DNA of 64,000 nt from Kocuria sp. TGY1127_2 (GCF_013394385.1 NZ_AP022834.1:124001-188000); one strand, 5' to 3'; shown: positions 8,050 through 16,939, counted from the first letter of the stretch. Made by a program: numbers and translations. Notes: generated from the letters alone by a model not told the origin.

Positions 8050-9438
8050 TCACGGGCGCGAGACGGCCTTTGGTCGATCGGCTCGGAGAAGGGCGAGGTT
8101 TTCGGCCGGCTCGGAGACTCCTCGGCCGATCGATGCGTAGCGGAAGCCCCCCTCGGCGACGCGGGAGGGCTCGTAGAGATTCCGGCCGTCCACGATCACA
8201 CGACCGCGCATTCTGGAGGCAAGAAGTTCGGCATCGAAGACGCGGAATTCTTCCCATTCCGTGCATATGACGAGTGCATCGGCGCCCGCGAGGGCATCGA
8301 AACTGTTGTCCGTGAAGACCACTGGGCCTGCGTCGGTTCCGAGCGCGGCACGGAATGTTCCGACTGCTACCGGATCGTAGGCGCGAACAGCCGCGCCGGC
8401 ATCGAGGAGCGAGCGAACCAGGACCAAGGAAGGCGCCTCGCGCACGTCATCCGTTTTGGGTTTGAACGAAAGACCCCAGACGGCGACGGTCGCACCATCC
8501 ATCGAGGGCATAAGGCTCTCCAGCTTGCGGAATATCGACGTCTTCTGATGAGTGTTGACGCCATCGACGGCTTCGAGTATCCGGGGTTGGCACCCCACCG
8601 TGCGGGCGGTGTGCGCCAAAGCCGCAACGTCCTTGGGAAAGCATGAACCACCGTACCCTGCGCCCGCGTAAAGGAATTGATATCCGATGCGCGAGTCCGA
8701 ACCGATGCCGACGCGGATCTTTTCGACGTCGGCTCCGGTGGCCTCTGCAATGCCTGCGATCTCGTTCATGAAGCTGATTTTGGTTGCGAGCATGGCGTTG
8801 GCTGCGTACTTGGTCATTTCCGCCGAAGCGATGTCCATGGACAGAATCTTCTCGTGCTGCCGGTTGAAGGGCTCGTAGACATCGCGCATCGTCCTCTCAT
8901 CGTCAGCGCAGGATGTGCCGATGACGATCCGCTCGCTGTGCTTGAAATCCTGGATCGCGGCCCCTTCTTTCAGGAACTCGGGGTTGGAGCACACCGTAAC
9001 CCGGTGTTGGGCGCCGCGCCCGCCGATGGCCCCGTCAATGAGTGATTGGATCCTCTCGGCCGTGCCAACCGGAACCGTGGATTTGTTGACTACCAGCAAC
9101 GGGTGGTCCGTGAGATTGCCGATGTCTTGGGCGACGGCGTCGATGGAGCGCAGGTCCGCGGAGCCGTCGGAATTCTGCGGGGTTCCCACTGCGATGAAAA
9201 CGACCTTCGCCTCGAAGAGGCCCTCGGACGCGTCGTCCGTGAAATCGAGCCGACCCTGTTCTGCGTTGGTGCGGATCATGCCGTCCAGACCCGGTTCCCA
9301 GATGGGGCAGGTCCCGGATCGAAGCAGCTCGATGCGTTGAGGATCCACGTCTATGCACGTGACGTGGTGGCCTGCGTCGGCCAAGCACGCGCCGGTAACC
9401 AGTCCAACGTACCCTGACCCAAATATTGCGATTCTCAT
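8050..9438 (-). CDS. ugd: UDP-glucose 6-dehydrogenase
   Basis: A protein of 462 residues. The N-terminal Rossmann motif is GSGYVGLVTG. NKSTVPVGT and CSNPEFLKEG belong to the substrate site, and catalytic Cys266 lies in GYGGSCFPKD. The C-terminal UDP-binding domain carries WGLSFKPKTDD. It makes UDP-glucuronate from UDP-glucose with two NAD. It is an isolated gene, 30 kb from the polysaccharide locus, whose own dehydrogenase (52809-54062) is the ManNAc type. The product may still feed a uronic-acid-containing wall polymer. It starts ATG 9438. Confidence 0.93.
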   Translation of the reverse strand: MRIAIFGSGYVGLVTGACLADAGHHVTCIDVDPQRIELLRSGTCPIWEPGLDGMIRTNAEQGRLDFTDDASEGLFEAKVVFIAVGTPQNSDGSADLRSIDAVAQDIGNLTDHPLLVVNKSTVPVGTAERIQSLIDGAIGGRGAQHRVTVCSNPEFLKEGAAIQDFKHSERIVIGTSCADDERTMRDVYEPFNRQHEKILSMDIASAEMTKYAANAMLATKISFMNEIAGIAEATGADVEKIRVGIGSDSRIGYQFLYAGAGYGGSCFPKDVAALAHTARTVGCQPRILEAVDGVNTHQKTSIFRKLESLMPSMDGATVAVWGLSFKPKTDDVREAPSLVLVRSLLDAGAAVRAYDPVAVGTFRAALGTDAGPVVFTDNSFDALAGADALVICTEWEEFRVFDAELLASRMRGRVIVDGRNLYEPSRVAEGGFRYASIGRGVSEPAENLALLRADRPKAVSRP

Positions 9439-9606
9439 GTCTGCGTCCTCTGAGCGGGGAATCCCGTGCCATGGGCAATCGGGTCTGTCGACGCTTCACA
9501 GTAGGCTCGGCCACAAGAACCCCACGTGAACTTCGCGTGACCTCTCGCAAAAGGTCGCGGGACAAATTCGGCCGCAGGCGTGAGCGAGTTCCCTCTGCCG
9601 GATCCC

Positions 9607-10365
9607 CTATCCGATGATCAGGTGGGCTGCGAGGGTGAACATGATCAGTGCAATGATGCCGTCCAAAATTCGCCATGTACCGGGACGGGCAAAGAAGGGT
9701 CGGAGAAGGCGGGCACCGAATCCCAGGGCGAAGAACCAGATCGTGGAGCCCACAACGGCTCCGACGAAGAATAACCATCGCCCTGGGTCGCCCTGCTGAT
9801 TGGCGACCGATCCGATGAGCACCATGGTGTCCAGATACGTATGCGGATTGAGGAAAGTCATGGCCGCACACGTCAGGAGCAGGGCGAAGACCGTGGGTTC
9901 GGGGGATGCGGTCGTCGTCGTGCGTTGAGTGCGCGTCGCCCCCCGGGTCTTGAGGCTGACACCGCCACCGGGGGTGGAGGCGCTCGATTCACTCGATTCG
10001 TCGGCGCTTTCCTCCGGGAAGTGCGCCCCCGGCCCCACCGCATCCTGCGGGGTGACGACGAGGGCCTCACCGCTGGGCCGGATGGCCCTTGTGGCGGCCA
10101 TCGCACCGTAGCTGACCATGAATATCACGCCACCCCACAGGAGGACGGTCTGGATCCAGGGGAGCCTCTCGACCAGGTAGCCCATTCCGCCGATCCCTGC
10201 GGTATACAGCAGGGCATCAGAGACGATGCAGAAAACGATGATGGGCAACATCGGGCGCCCCATAATGCCTTGCTTGAGGATAAAAGCGTTCTGGGCACCG
10301 ATGGCAGTGATCAGAGCGAGGGTGGTTCCCACACCCAGGAGAATCAGGGAGAAATCGATGGTCAT
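9607..10365 (-). CDS. lysE: LysE/ArgO-family basic amino acid exporter
   Basis: A protein of 252 residues with about six membrane segments. The family start is clear (LALITAIGAQNAFILKQGI), as is FLNPHTYLD in the second half. It is about 40 residues longer than typical family members because of a hydrophilic Ser/Glu/Thr-rich loop near residues 105-155. It should export lysine and/or arginine when intracellular levels rise. It is divergent from the LysG-like regulator encoded at 10445, the classic lysE-lysG arrangement. Confidence 0.92.
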   Translation of the reverse strand: MTIDFSLILLGVGTTLALITAIGAQNAFILKQGIMGRPMLPIIVFCIVSDALLYTAGIGGMGYLVERLPWIQTVLLWGGVIFMVSYGAMAATRAIRPSGEALVVTPQDAVGPGAHFPEESADESSESSASTPGGGVSLKTRGATRTQRTTTTASPEPTVFALLLTCAAMTFLNPHTYLDTMVLIGSVANQQGDPGRWLFFVGAVVGSTIWFFALGFGARLLRPFFARPGTWRILDGIIALIMFTLAAHLIIG

Positions 10366-10411
10366 GAGACCAAGCTATGACCAGAAAGCAGAACAGTACA
10401 GCTAAAGTTTT

Positions 10412-10434
10412 TTAGGATACCTAAGCTGAGCTTA
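10412..10434. promoter_or_regulatory. Overlapping palindromes in the lysE-lysG divergent promoter
   Basis: TTAGG-ATA-CCTAA (10412-10424) and TAAGC-TGA-GCTTA (10422-10434) are two perfect interrupted palindromes sharing three bases. They sit between the divergent starts at 10365 and 10445 and are good candidates for the LysR-type regulator's recognition and activation sites. Confidence 0.6.
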
Positions 10435-10444
10435 TGATGATGGC

Positions 10445-11362
10445 GTGAAGAGATTTACCGCGGAGCAGCTCAGGACGTTCGCGACCGTCGTGGAGGAGAA
10501 AACTTTCGAAGAGGCCGCGCCGGTCCTCCGGGTTTCTGCCTCGGCGATTTCGCAACGGATCAAGGCCATGGAGGAGGCCTGCGGGCAGATCCTCCTGAGG
10601 CGATCCAACCCTGTGGAACCGACCGAGCCCGGGCGCGCGGTCCTGAGGCTCGCGAAACAAATCGAATTGCTGACCCTCGAATCGGAGCGTGAACTCACCG
10701 GAGGAGACCAAGTCCGGCGGCTGGCGATTGCCTCCAATTCGGATTCCCTGGCGACTTGGCTCCTGGATGCATTGGCGTCCATCCCGAGACACGAGCGACT
10801 TTACTGCGAGGTTCACCGTGAAGACGAAAGACACTCCTCGGCGCTGTTGCGTTCCGGTGGCGTGATGGGGGCACTGACCGTGGATCCGCAACCGGTTCAG
10901 GGATGTTCGGTCGAGTTGCTCGGTTCAACGCGATACTTCATAGCGGCATCACCGGATTTCGTGAACTACTTCTTTCCGGCCTTCTTCAAGAGTCCTTCCC
11001 GGCTCACCGAAGACCAACTGCGCGAGGCCCCGGTGATTCAGTTCGAACGTAAGGACATCATGCTCGACGACATGGTCCAGCTGCTCGCCGAGAGCCACGG
11101 GCTGAGGCCCCAGACCCAGGCGCCTCGCGTCTACATCCCCTCGTCGACGCAGTACTACAGGGCCGTCAGCCTGGGAATGGGTTGGGGCGCCGTGCCGGAT
11201 CTCCAGGCCGAGGAAGCGTTGAGGACCGGGGAGCTCATCAGGCTCGTGGAACGGCCCATTGACATCCCGATCTACTGGCAACGATGGACCATCGATTCCC
11301 CTGCGCTCCAGAGACTCACGGAAGCGATCCGGGCAACAGCACGCCAACGACTCAGGCAGTGA
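10445..11362 (+). CDS. lysG: LysR-type regulator of the ArgP/LysG group
   Basis: A protein of 305 residues starting at GTG. The N-terminal winged helix reads FTAEQLRTFATVVEEKTFEEAA and then ASAISQRIKAME, the usual LysR recognition region, here in the ArgP/LysG form. The effector domain fills the rest. LysG proteins bind lysine, arginine or histidine and activate the divergent exporter gene. The position opposite lysE supports the call. Palindromes at 10412-10434 are the probable operator. Confidence 0.92.
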   Translation: MKRFTAEQLRTFATVVEEKTFEEAAPVLRVSASAISQRIKAMEEACGQILLRRSNPVEPTEPGRAVLRLAKQIELLTLESERELTGGDQVRRLAIASNSDSLATWLLDALASIPRHERLYCEVHREDERHSSALLRSGGVMGALTVDPQPVQGCSVELLGSTRYFIAASPDFVNYFFPAFFKSPSRLTEDQLREAPVIQFERKDIMLDDMVQLLAESHGLRPQTQAPRVYIPSSTQYYRAVSLGMGWGAVPDLQAEEALRTGELIRLVERPIDIPIYWQRWTIDSPALQRLTEAIRATARQRLRQ

Positions 11363-11393
11363 CCAACCGGCTTCACTCAAGGATCTCGCTCAG

Positions 11394-11760
11394 TCAGCCC
11401 AGCCTGCGGATTGAGGAGGCGACGTCGGCCGCCGTCGGTGCGGTGACATAGCTGATCCGGATGTGGGACGCCTAGCGTTCGGTCGGTTGATAGTTCCCGC
11501 CCGGGGTCACCGCGACGCCGCGCGCCGGTGCCCCTTCCGCGGACGCACTGGGCGAGGTCATGGAGGGTAACTGGACCCGGGGAAGGTGTCCGCCGTGCGG
11601 AATCCACGTCAGAGTCTCGGGGCCAGGGTCTCGTACATCGCGCCGACGGCCGATGCGTGCCGTTGCCTCAGTTGCTCTCCGCCAGGTGGGCCAGACTCCG
11701 CTTCTCGCTCCCATCCGGGCCGTACTCTTCCGGGGCGAGCGTTTCACGCTGGCCGTACCG
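11394..11760 (-). pseudogene. Decayed PLP-dependent aminotransferase (C-terminal remnant)
   Basis: On the minus strand, pieces of a fold-type I aminotransferase C-terminus can be followed through disrupted frames. AMYETLAPRL comes first in one frame. LTWIPHGGHLPRVQLP then reads in another, like the family's W-x-P-x-GG-x-F-x-W-x-x-LP. RGVAVTPGGNY stays in that frame until a TAG at about 11472. The same frame continues past it with HIRISYVTAPTAADVASSI to a final TGA at 11394. At least one frameshift and one in-frame stop are visible. The intact gene could have been a MocR-type regulator or a free aminotransferase. It lies between lysG and an FAD oxidoreductase. Confidence 0.65.
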
Positions 11761-11852
11761 CTGACGGCGGTACTGGTTCTCTGGCCTGCATTATGGTCCC
11801 CCAACGCATCAAGGATGCCTGAGCCGACCGTGGCGTTGCCGCCCCACACCCT

Positions 11853-13466
11853 CTATTTTCCGAGGAATTCCGCGGCGGATTCACCGGCGATGCGTCCGGA
11901 GTTGAAGGCAAAGGCGAGCGTCAGGCCGTCAATCTGTGGGTACGTGCCTCCGTAGAATCCCGTGGTCTCGTTGCCCCCAGCAAATAAGCCGGGAATGGGA
12001 ACGCTGTGCGGGTCGAGCACGCGGGCTCGCTCGTCGATGCTGATGCCGCCCAAGGTCCCGCGGACCGTGTTGACGACTTTGACCGCGTAGAAGGGGCCGG
12101 CGCTGACCTGATGCTGGAGCACAGAAGCGGGAGTGAAGAATTCTTCGTCGTGTCCCTCGCGAACAGCCTGGTTGTAACGATCCACCGTGTCCGCGAACTC
12201 CTGGGCCTGGAAGCCGACGGCGCCCGCCAGCTCCTCGACCGAAGTTCCCATGTAAGCCGAGCCGCAGTCCACGGCCTCGCCGAGCGCTTCCACGAGCTGG
12301 GGTTGCGCGGGAGTGCCGACCGTTCCGGGAGGCAGCGGCGCACTGTGGTCCTCGCCGGGGGAGAGTGCGAGGCCCTCGGCGGAGAGCTTCTCGACCGTGG
12401 AAGAATCCAGGATCATCCAGAAGTGACCGCCCTGTTGGTAAACGGCGGGTCCGCGCTGCCCGAAACGGTACGTCACGGCTTCGTCGATGAAGCGTTTCCC
12501 TGCAGTGTTGACCCACAGGAGCGGCAAGTTGGCCAACATCGCCAGGGCCCTGGAAGAAAAGCGTCCCGGCACCGTGAAGCTCGGGATGTCCAGGGTGCGT
12601 TCCGCATCCGAGACCCCGCCGGCTGCCGCAGCGATCTGCCGGCCGGTTCCCACGGCCTTGCGTTCTCCGGTGAAGTGCAGGGTCGAAGCGTCGATCGGCC
12701 CCAATTCTCGTTGCACCAACTCCATGTTTCCGACGAAACCGCCGGTTCCGATCACCACGGCGTTGGCACTGATGTCCACGTGAATCGGGGCCGTGTTCTC
12801 ATCCGATTCGAGATCCTCGGAAGCATCCTTGCTGAGGGCGGTCGGAGTCGAGATGGGCTTGCCCGCGTCCGTCTTCTCCGCACGGATGCCCAGGATTTCG
12901 CCTTCGGCGCCGGTTTCGATCGCCGTGGCGGCGGTTTCGGTCAGCAGAAGACCGTCCATGTCTTGAAAGGCCTTCAGCATCTTCTTGAATCCACCGAATT
13001 TGGATGCGTAACGGTGGTAAGTCCGTGCGTTGCGGTGCGCGGTCAGAATTCCTGTTTGGGCCTGGACAGGGGCCGAGTGCGCGTCGTCATGTTCGGCCAA
13101 AGTGGTTTTGAGACCGTGACTCGCAAGCCATGAAACCGTCTCCCCGGAACGGCCGACGACCGCGCGCACCAACTTCTCGTTGCACCGGTGGCGATTGTAT
13201 TCGGTGATGGCGTGAAATGCGTCCTGGACGCTGAAGGTCTCTCCCGCTTCCCTCTGGGCCTCGGACTCATAGGCGGCGAATCCGGTGGCGCCGAACATTG
13301 CTGCGCCGCCAGGGCGGTTGCCCTTTTCGAGCAATACGACCTTGACGCCTCGCTCGGCGGCGGCCAGTGCTGCTGCTATGCCGGTGCCGCCCGCGCCGAG
13401 CACGACGAGCTCGGCGTCGTAATGCTCTGACTCTTCTCGGGGCTCAAACACGGGTGCGGTAGTCAC
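11853..13466 (-). CDS. FAD-dependent oxidoreductase (fumarate reductase/KstD-like)
   Basis: A protein of 537 residues of the FAD_binding_2 family. The N-terminal dinucleotide fold is LVVLGAGGTGIAAALAAAERG with LLEKGNRPGG after it. A second conserved block, VIGTGGF, precedes the capping domain, and the C-terminal FAD motif is LFAGGNETTGFYGG. Relatives reduce fumarate-like double bonds or dehydrogenate ketosteroids; the substrate is unknown and no partner subunit is adjacent. It starts at GTG 13466 with GGAGG four bases upstream. A palindrome at 13482-13495 lies just before the ribosome site. Confidence 0.85.
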   Translation of the reverse strand: MTTAPVFEPREESEHYDAELVVLGAGGTGIAAALAAAERGVKVVLLEKGNRPGGAAMFGATGFAAYESEAQREAGETFSVQDAFHAITEYNRHRCNEKLVRAVVGRSGETVSWLASHGLKTTLAEHDDAHSAPVQAQTGILTAHRNARTYHRYASKFGGFKKMLKAFQDMDGLLLTETAATAIETGAEGEILGIRAEKTDAGKPISTPTALSKDASEDLESDENTAPIHVDISANAVVIGTGGFVGNMELVQRELGPIDASTLHFTGERKAVGTGRQIAAAAGGVSDAERTLDIPSFTVPGRFSSRALAMLANLPLLWVNTAGKRFIDEAVTYRFGQRGPAVYQQGGHFWMILDSSTVEKLSAEGLALSPGEDHSAPLPPGTVGTPAQPQLVEALGEAVDCGSAYMGTSVEELAGAVGFQAQEFADTVDRYNQAVREGHDEEFFTPASVLQHQVSAGPFYAVKVVNTVRGTLGGISIDERARVLDPHSVPIPGLFAGGNETTGFYGGTYPQIDGLTLAFAFNSGRIAGESAAEFLGK

Positions 13467-13481
13467 ATGTCCTCCATTGGT

Positions 13482-13495
13482 TTAGGTGTACCTAA
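13482..13495. promoter_or_regulatory. Operator-like palindrome before the FAD oxidoreductase gene
   Basis: TTAGGT and ACCTAA are separated by GT, 16 bases upstream of the GTG start at 13466. The half-sites resemble the ends of DtxR/IdeR iron boxes, but those are 19 bp long, so a different regulator (for example GntR or TetR type) is as likely. Bases 13496-13690 otherwise hold no gene. Confidence 0.5.
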
Positions 13496-13679
13496 CAGCG
13501 TAAAGGGAAATCTCTTGGGGTTACAGGTGTGAGACCGATCCGAGTCCGGAGCGTCATTGAATGCAAATTTCCGTCATGTCTTGCGGCTGAGGGGGGCGCG
13601 GAGTCTCGCGAATCCGGTTTGGGCCGTCGGCCTCGGGATGCGTCCTCACTTGCCGGGAATAGATTGACCGGGCACGGGG

Positions 13680-13711
13680 TTGTGATGGAAAAGGTTTACT
13701 CGTAAAGTAAA
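13680..13711 (+). promoter_or_regulatory. Promoter with inverted repeat before yceI
   Basis: TTGTGA (13680-13685) and TAAAGT (13703-13708) are 17 bases apart and could be -35 and -10 boxes. The inverted repeat TTTACT/AGTAAA (13695-13700 and 13706-13711) overlaps the -10 box, a layout typical of repression by a MarR-like dimer. Confidence 0.5.
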
Positions 13712-13743
13712 TCTCGAACTCAGATCAACGAAAGGATCTCACC

Positions 13744-14283
13744 ATGACCACCTTCAACGAACTCTCCGTAGGCATCTGGACCCTTGACCCCGCTCACTCC
13801 GAGGTCGAGTTCACCGTGCGTCACGCCGGTATCTCCAAGGTGCGCGGCACTTTCCAGGAAGTCTCGGCCGAGCTGAACATCGGCGAGCAGTCATCCGTGA
13901 CCGCCTCGGCGAATATCGCTTCCTTGGACTCCGGCAATGCCGACCGCGACGGTCACGTCAAGGGCGCAGATTTCTTCGATGCAGAGAACTACCCGACCAT
14001 GACCTTCACCTCGACCTCGATTGAGTCCGATGGCGAGGATTTCACCCTCAACGGTGACCTCACCATCAAGGACGAGACCCGTCCCGTTTCATTCAAGGGC
14101 GAATTCGGCGGCGTTGCCGTGGACCCGTTCGGTGCCACCCGCGCAGGGTTCTCGGCTTCCACCGCGATTTCCCGCAAGGATTTCGGCATGACCTGGAACG
14201 CCGCGCTCGAAACCGGTGGCGTCCTGGTCTCCGACAAGGTCAACATCTCGCTCGACGTCTCCTTCATCGCGCCTCAAGCATAA
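13744..14283 (+). CDS. YceI-family lipid-binding protein
   Basis: A protein of 179 residues. It begins with the family signature WTLDPAHSEVEFTVRHAG and keeps later blocks such as GHVKGADFFDAENYPTM, LTIKDETRPV and FGMTWNAAL. YceI proteins form a lipocalin-like beta barrel that binds isoprenoid-type lipids. No signal peptide is present, so this one is probably cytoplasmic. AAAGGA stands seven bases before the ATG. It has its own promoter region and is followed by a strong hairpin at 14311-14360. Confidence 0.93.
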   Translation: MTTFNELSVGIWTLDPAHSEVEFTVRHAGISKVRGTFQEVSAELNIGEQSSVTASANIASLDSGNADRDGHVKGADFFDAENYPTMTFTSTSIESDGEDFTLNGDLTIKDETRPVSFKGEFGGVAVDPFGATRAGFSASTAISRKDFGMTWNAALETGGVLVSDKVNISLDVSFIAPQA

Positions 14284-14310
14284 GGGCGCAGCGCCAGACT
14301 CCATAGGTTC

Positions 14311-14360
14311 CGGCCCAGGGCCCCTCTGCCTCCTCATTGAGGCGGAGGGGCCCTGTGCCG
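14311..14360 (+). terminator. Long GC-rich hairpin after yceI
   Basis: Arms 14311-14332 and 14339-14360 pair over 22 positions with two mismatches around a six-base loop. No U-tract follows. It probably ends the yceI transcript. Confidence 0.7.
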
Positions 14361-14432
14361 TGAATATCGGTGGCCACCGTGCGCTACGGTCAAAGGAGGA
14401 AATACCTTCCGACCCGCGAACGGAGGCTCGCC

Positions 14433-15182
14433 ATGACCACTCTCAAGGACTGGACTCAAGCGCACCGAATGTGGGTGGATGACTTCGTTCTGACTCTCCG
14501 GCTCTCCGGTGCCACGGGAGAGGACATCGCCGACCGCCTCGCTTCCGTGCACACCCAGTGCGACGAGATGGATCGCTCTCCGGAGGAGGAATTCGGCGAT
14601 CCCGCGGAGTACGCGAAATCCCTGGGGTTCGAGCCCAAGGCTTCGGAGAAGAGAGATGTCCTCCGGACGGCTTTGCCCGTCGTCGTGCAGGTCCTATTGC
14701 TCCTGGTGGGTTCCTATGCGATCCGTGACTGGATCACGGGTACCGAACTCGTCATCAACTTGGGGACTCTGATCTGTTGGGTGGTTCTGGTCGCCATTGT
14801 CGGTGTCGTCACCGCGACGACGGCTTGGGGAAGCACCGCGATTTACAACGTTTGGGTTTTCACCGTTGTTTTCGGTCTCGCGATCGTCCTGGGGGCGGCC
14901 GGTGCGTTGATCTCCCGAGCGGACCTGCCCGTGGTGTTCTCTGGGACGCCCGTGTTCCTGGCCGCGGTCGGGATCTTGGGGGTGCTCGCAATAGCCGTCC
15001 TCTCCACCCTCAGGCTCGTGAGAACCTCGCGTCGGACGTCCGATCCTCGTGTGAGACGCGACGAACCCGAGCAGCGCCGGGCAGGCGGGGCTCCCAGAAG
15101 TCTGGCCGTTATCGTGCCGATCTTCTGGATCATCCCGCTTTTCATGGCCTTCGATGCCGGCTTTACGGCGATGACTTCGTAG
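14433..15182 (+). CDS. Membrane protein with cytoplasmic helical N-domain
   Basis: A protein of 249 residues. I start at ATG 14433 (MTTLKDWTQ) because GGAGG stands seven bases upstream; the frame extends to 14370 without that support. Residues 1-70 are soluble and helical (LRLSGATGEDIADRL, EFGDPAEYAKSLGF), like the HAAS-type prefix on some actinobacterial membrane proteins. About five hydrophobic segments follow, and there is an Arg-rich loop around 200-225. The function is unknown. It is a single gene; the next genes read from the other strand. Confidence 0.75.
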   Translation: MTTLKDWTQAHRMWVDDFVLTLRLSGATGEDIADRLASVHTQCDEMDRSPEEEFGDPAEYAKSLGFEPKASEKRDVLRTALPVVVQVLLLLVGSYAIRDWITGTELVINLGTLICWVVLVAIVGVVTATTAWGSTAIYNVWVFTVVFGLAIVLGAAGALISRADLPVVFSGTPVFLAAVGILGVLAIAVLSTLRLVRTSRRTSDPRVRRDEPEQRRAGGAPRSLAVIVPIFWIIPLFMAFDAGFTAMTS

Positions 15183-15238
15183 GTCACTGCCATCGGCTCC
15201 GTGTCAGACCTCCGTATCCCGCATCGGTCGGGTTGCAG

Positions 15239-15490
15239 TTACGAGATCAGCTTCTGGACCACGAAGTAGACCACCGGGACCAGTACGAGCAGCAAGAGGG
15301 CCCAGCGGCGCACGCGCGTTTCGGTCTTCGCGGCCCTGATGTCGGGGCGATCCTCGCGGGGCCGTGTCGGACGGGCCTCAGACCTTTCCGCCGAGGGGCC
15401 CATAGTCTGGTCCTCGGCCGCGGCTTCGGAGTCGGGATGCTGGCCGGACTCGCCGTTGAGGGGGTCCTGAGGGTCCCGAGCTTCGGCCAC
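15239..15490 (-). CDS. Small single-pass membrane protein downstream of crgA
   Basis: A protein of 83 residues starting at GTG directly after the crgA stop, with AGGTGG six bases upstream. The first 58 residues are acidic and disordered; then comes RVRRWALLLLVLVPVVYFVVQ, one membrane segment with positive charges before it, implying a cytoplasmic N-terminus. I do not recognise a family. Co-transcription with crgA suggests a division- or envelope-related role, which is inference only. Confidence 0.6.
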   Translation of the reverse strand: MAEARDPQDPLNGESGQHPDSEAAAEDQTMGPSAERSEARPTRPREDRPDIRAAKTETRVRRWALLLLVLVPVVYFVVQKLIS

Positions 15491-15982
15491 CTAGCGCCAC
15501 CTGGTTGTCATGATCAAGCCGACCATCATCAGTCCGATGCCGATAGCGATGTTCCAGAAACTGAGATCGGGGATCGGCAGCGCCTGGTCGGAGATGTAGA
15601 AAGTCATGATCCACAGGAGACCGATGATCATGAAGCCGAGCATGATCGCGATGTACCACGTGGGGGTCGGGGAGGATTGACGAATGTTGGACGTCATCTC
15701 GTCCGCGATTTTGCGCAGGCGCTCGTCTTCGGCGCTCTCGTGGGCCCGCTTCGCCTTGGTATCCGACGGGGAGGTCCTGCTCGTGTCTTCGTCGGCGATG
15801 AGGGAGGTTGTTCGGTCCGTCTGGCCTACGGCGTCGCCGCCTTCCGAAGCGGTCACCTTCGAGTCAGCGCCCGCAACGCTAGATCCAGCGCGGCGTGAGC
15901 CGAAAAGCCCCCGACGGGGATTCTTTTCGGTCGACGTTCCGGTGGCGAGGTTGCCCCCGCCTGTCTTCTTGTCCTCGGCCAT
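15491..15982 (-). CDS. crgA: Cell division protein CrgA
   Basis: A protein of 163 residues. I take the ATG giving MAEDKKTGGG because AGGAGG lies seven bases upstream; a longer frame to 16135 is unsupported. The N-terminal 100 residues are disordered. The C-terminus carries the CrgA pattern: a short helix (LRKIADEMTSNI), a PTPTWYIAIMLGFMIIGLL segment, then PIPDLSFWNIAIGIGLMMVG and a TRW ending, giving two membrane helices. CrgA helps recruit FtsI and other divisome proteins in actinobacteria. The usual form is about 90 residues, so the long disordered extension is notable. Confidence 0.9.
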   Translation of the reverse strand: MAEDKKTGGGNLATGTSTEKNPRRGLFGSRRAGSSVAGADSKVTASEGGDAVGQTDRTTSLIADEDTSRTSPSDTKAKRAHESAEDERLRKIADEMTSNIRQSSPTPTWYIAIMLGFMIIGLLWIMTFYISDQALPIPDLSFWNIAIGIGLMMVGLIMTTRWR

Positions 15983-16183
15983 TCTTGGTCCTCCTGGAAT
16001 TCCGCGTCCGACTTCTGCGGTGACCACATAAGGTATGATTCTGGGCGAGAACGGCCTGTATTCGGTGGCCGATCGCCTGAATGTCGAGTCTAACCAATCT
16101 GCCAAGCTCTTGCCGATATGTGCCTGTGGATTCACGGCTCGTACGAATGATATTGGCAGTATCTTTTTCGTCAGGAGGTGCCG

Positions 16184-16936
16184 TTGGCCGCGCGGAGAGC
16201 ATCTTCACGGGCTGACCGACGGCCCCGCAGCATGGTCGGCGGTGTGATTCAGGTCCTGGGTGAGTTGCTCATCACTGTGGGTCTCATTCTGATCTTGTTC
16301 GTCGTATGGCAACTGTGGTGGACCAATCTAGAATCCGACAAAGCGCAGGCCGACGCCGTCGACCAGATGAAGCAGAATTTCCGGGACTCCGGAAGCCTCG
16401 ATGATTCCGGCAAGGGCCCAGAGGACCCCATTATCGGGGAAGCCCCGGCGCATGGTCAGGGTATCGGGATCATGTATATTCCTCGGTTCGGCGAGGCCTA
16501 TGAGCGCCCGGTCATTCAGGGTACGGGCCGCGACGTACTGGACACGCTCGGTGTCGGTCACTACGAATCCACTGCAATGCCGGGAGACATCGGGAATTTT
16601 GCGGTAGCGGGTCACCGACAGACCAACGGCAAGGTCTTCGACCAGATCGACAAGCTAGTTACCGGGGACCGCATCTACGTTCGCACTGCTCAGGGCTATT
16701 ACACTTACGTCTTTCGAAATAACGAGATCGTCCTGCCCTCGCAGACGGATGTCATTGCACCTGTCCCCGGATATCCTGGAGAAGAGCCACAGGACCGCAT
16801 CATGACATTGACGAGCTGCAACCCTCGATTCGGGTCTACCGAGCGCATCATCGCCTACGCAGTTTTCGAAGGATGGCAACCGAATTCGGCGGGGCCGCCC
16901 CCGCCCATCGCCGACCTCGTGGGGAAGGACCAGTAA
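16184..16936 (+). CDS. Class E sortase
   Basis: A protein of 250 residues from TTG 16184, which sits five bases after AGGAGG; GTG 16178 overlaps that site and is less likely. A membrane anchor spans about 19-45. The catalytic domain has His144 (FAVAGHRQT), Cys212 (LTSCNP) and Arg221 (TERIIAYA), the sortase triad. Class E enzymes attach LAXTG-type proteins to peptidoglycan outside the membrane. This gene occupies the standard place between crgA and pabA beside the PASTA-kinase operon. No sortase substrate is seen in the window. Confidence 0.92.
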   Translation: MAARRASSRADRRPRSMVGGVIQVLGELLITVGLILILFVVWQLWWTNLESDKAQADAVDQMKQNFRDSGSLDDSGKGPEDPIIGEAPAHGQGIGIMYIPRFGEAYERPVIQGTGRDVLDTLGVGHYESTAMPGDIGNFAVAGHRQTNGKVFDQIDKLVTGDRIYVRTAQGYYTYVFRNNEIVLPSQTDVIAPVPGYPGEEPQDRIMTLTSCNPRFGSTERIIAYAVFEGWQPNSAGPPPPIADLVGKDQ

Positions 16937-16939
16937 CAG

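Noticed and set aside
12006-13133. Plus-strand frame of 375 codons
   Set aside because: Antisense shadow of the FAD oxidoreductase; no domain of its own.
13482-13495. DtxR/IdeR iron box
   Set aside because: Half-sites fit, but the site is 14 bp and lacks the centre of the 19-bp consensus.
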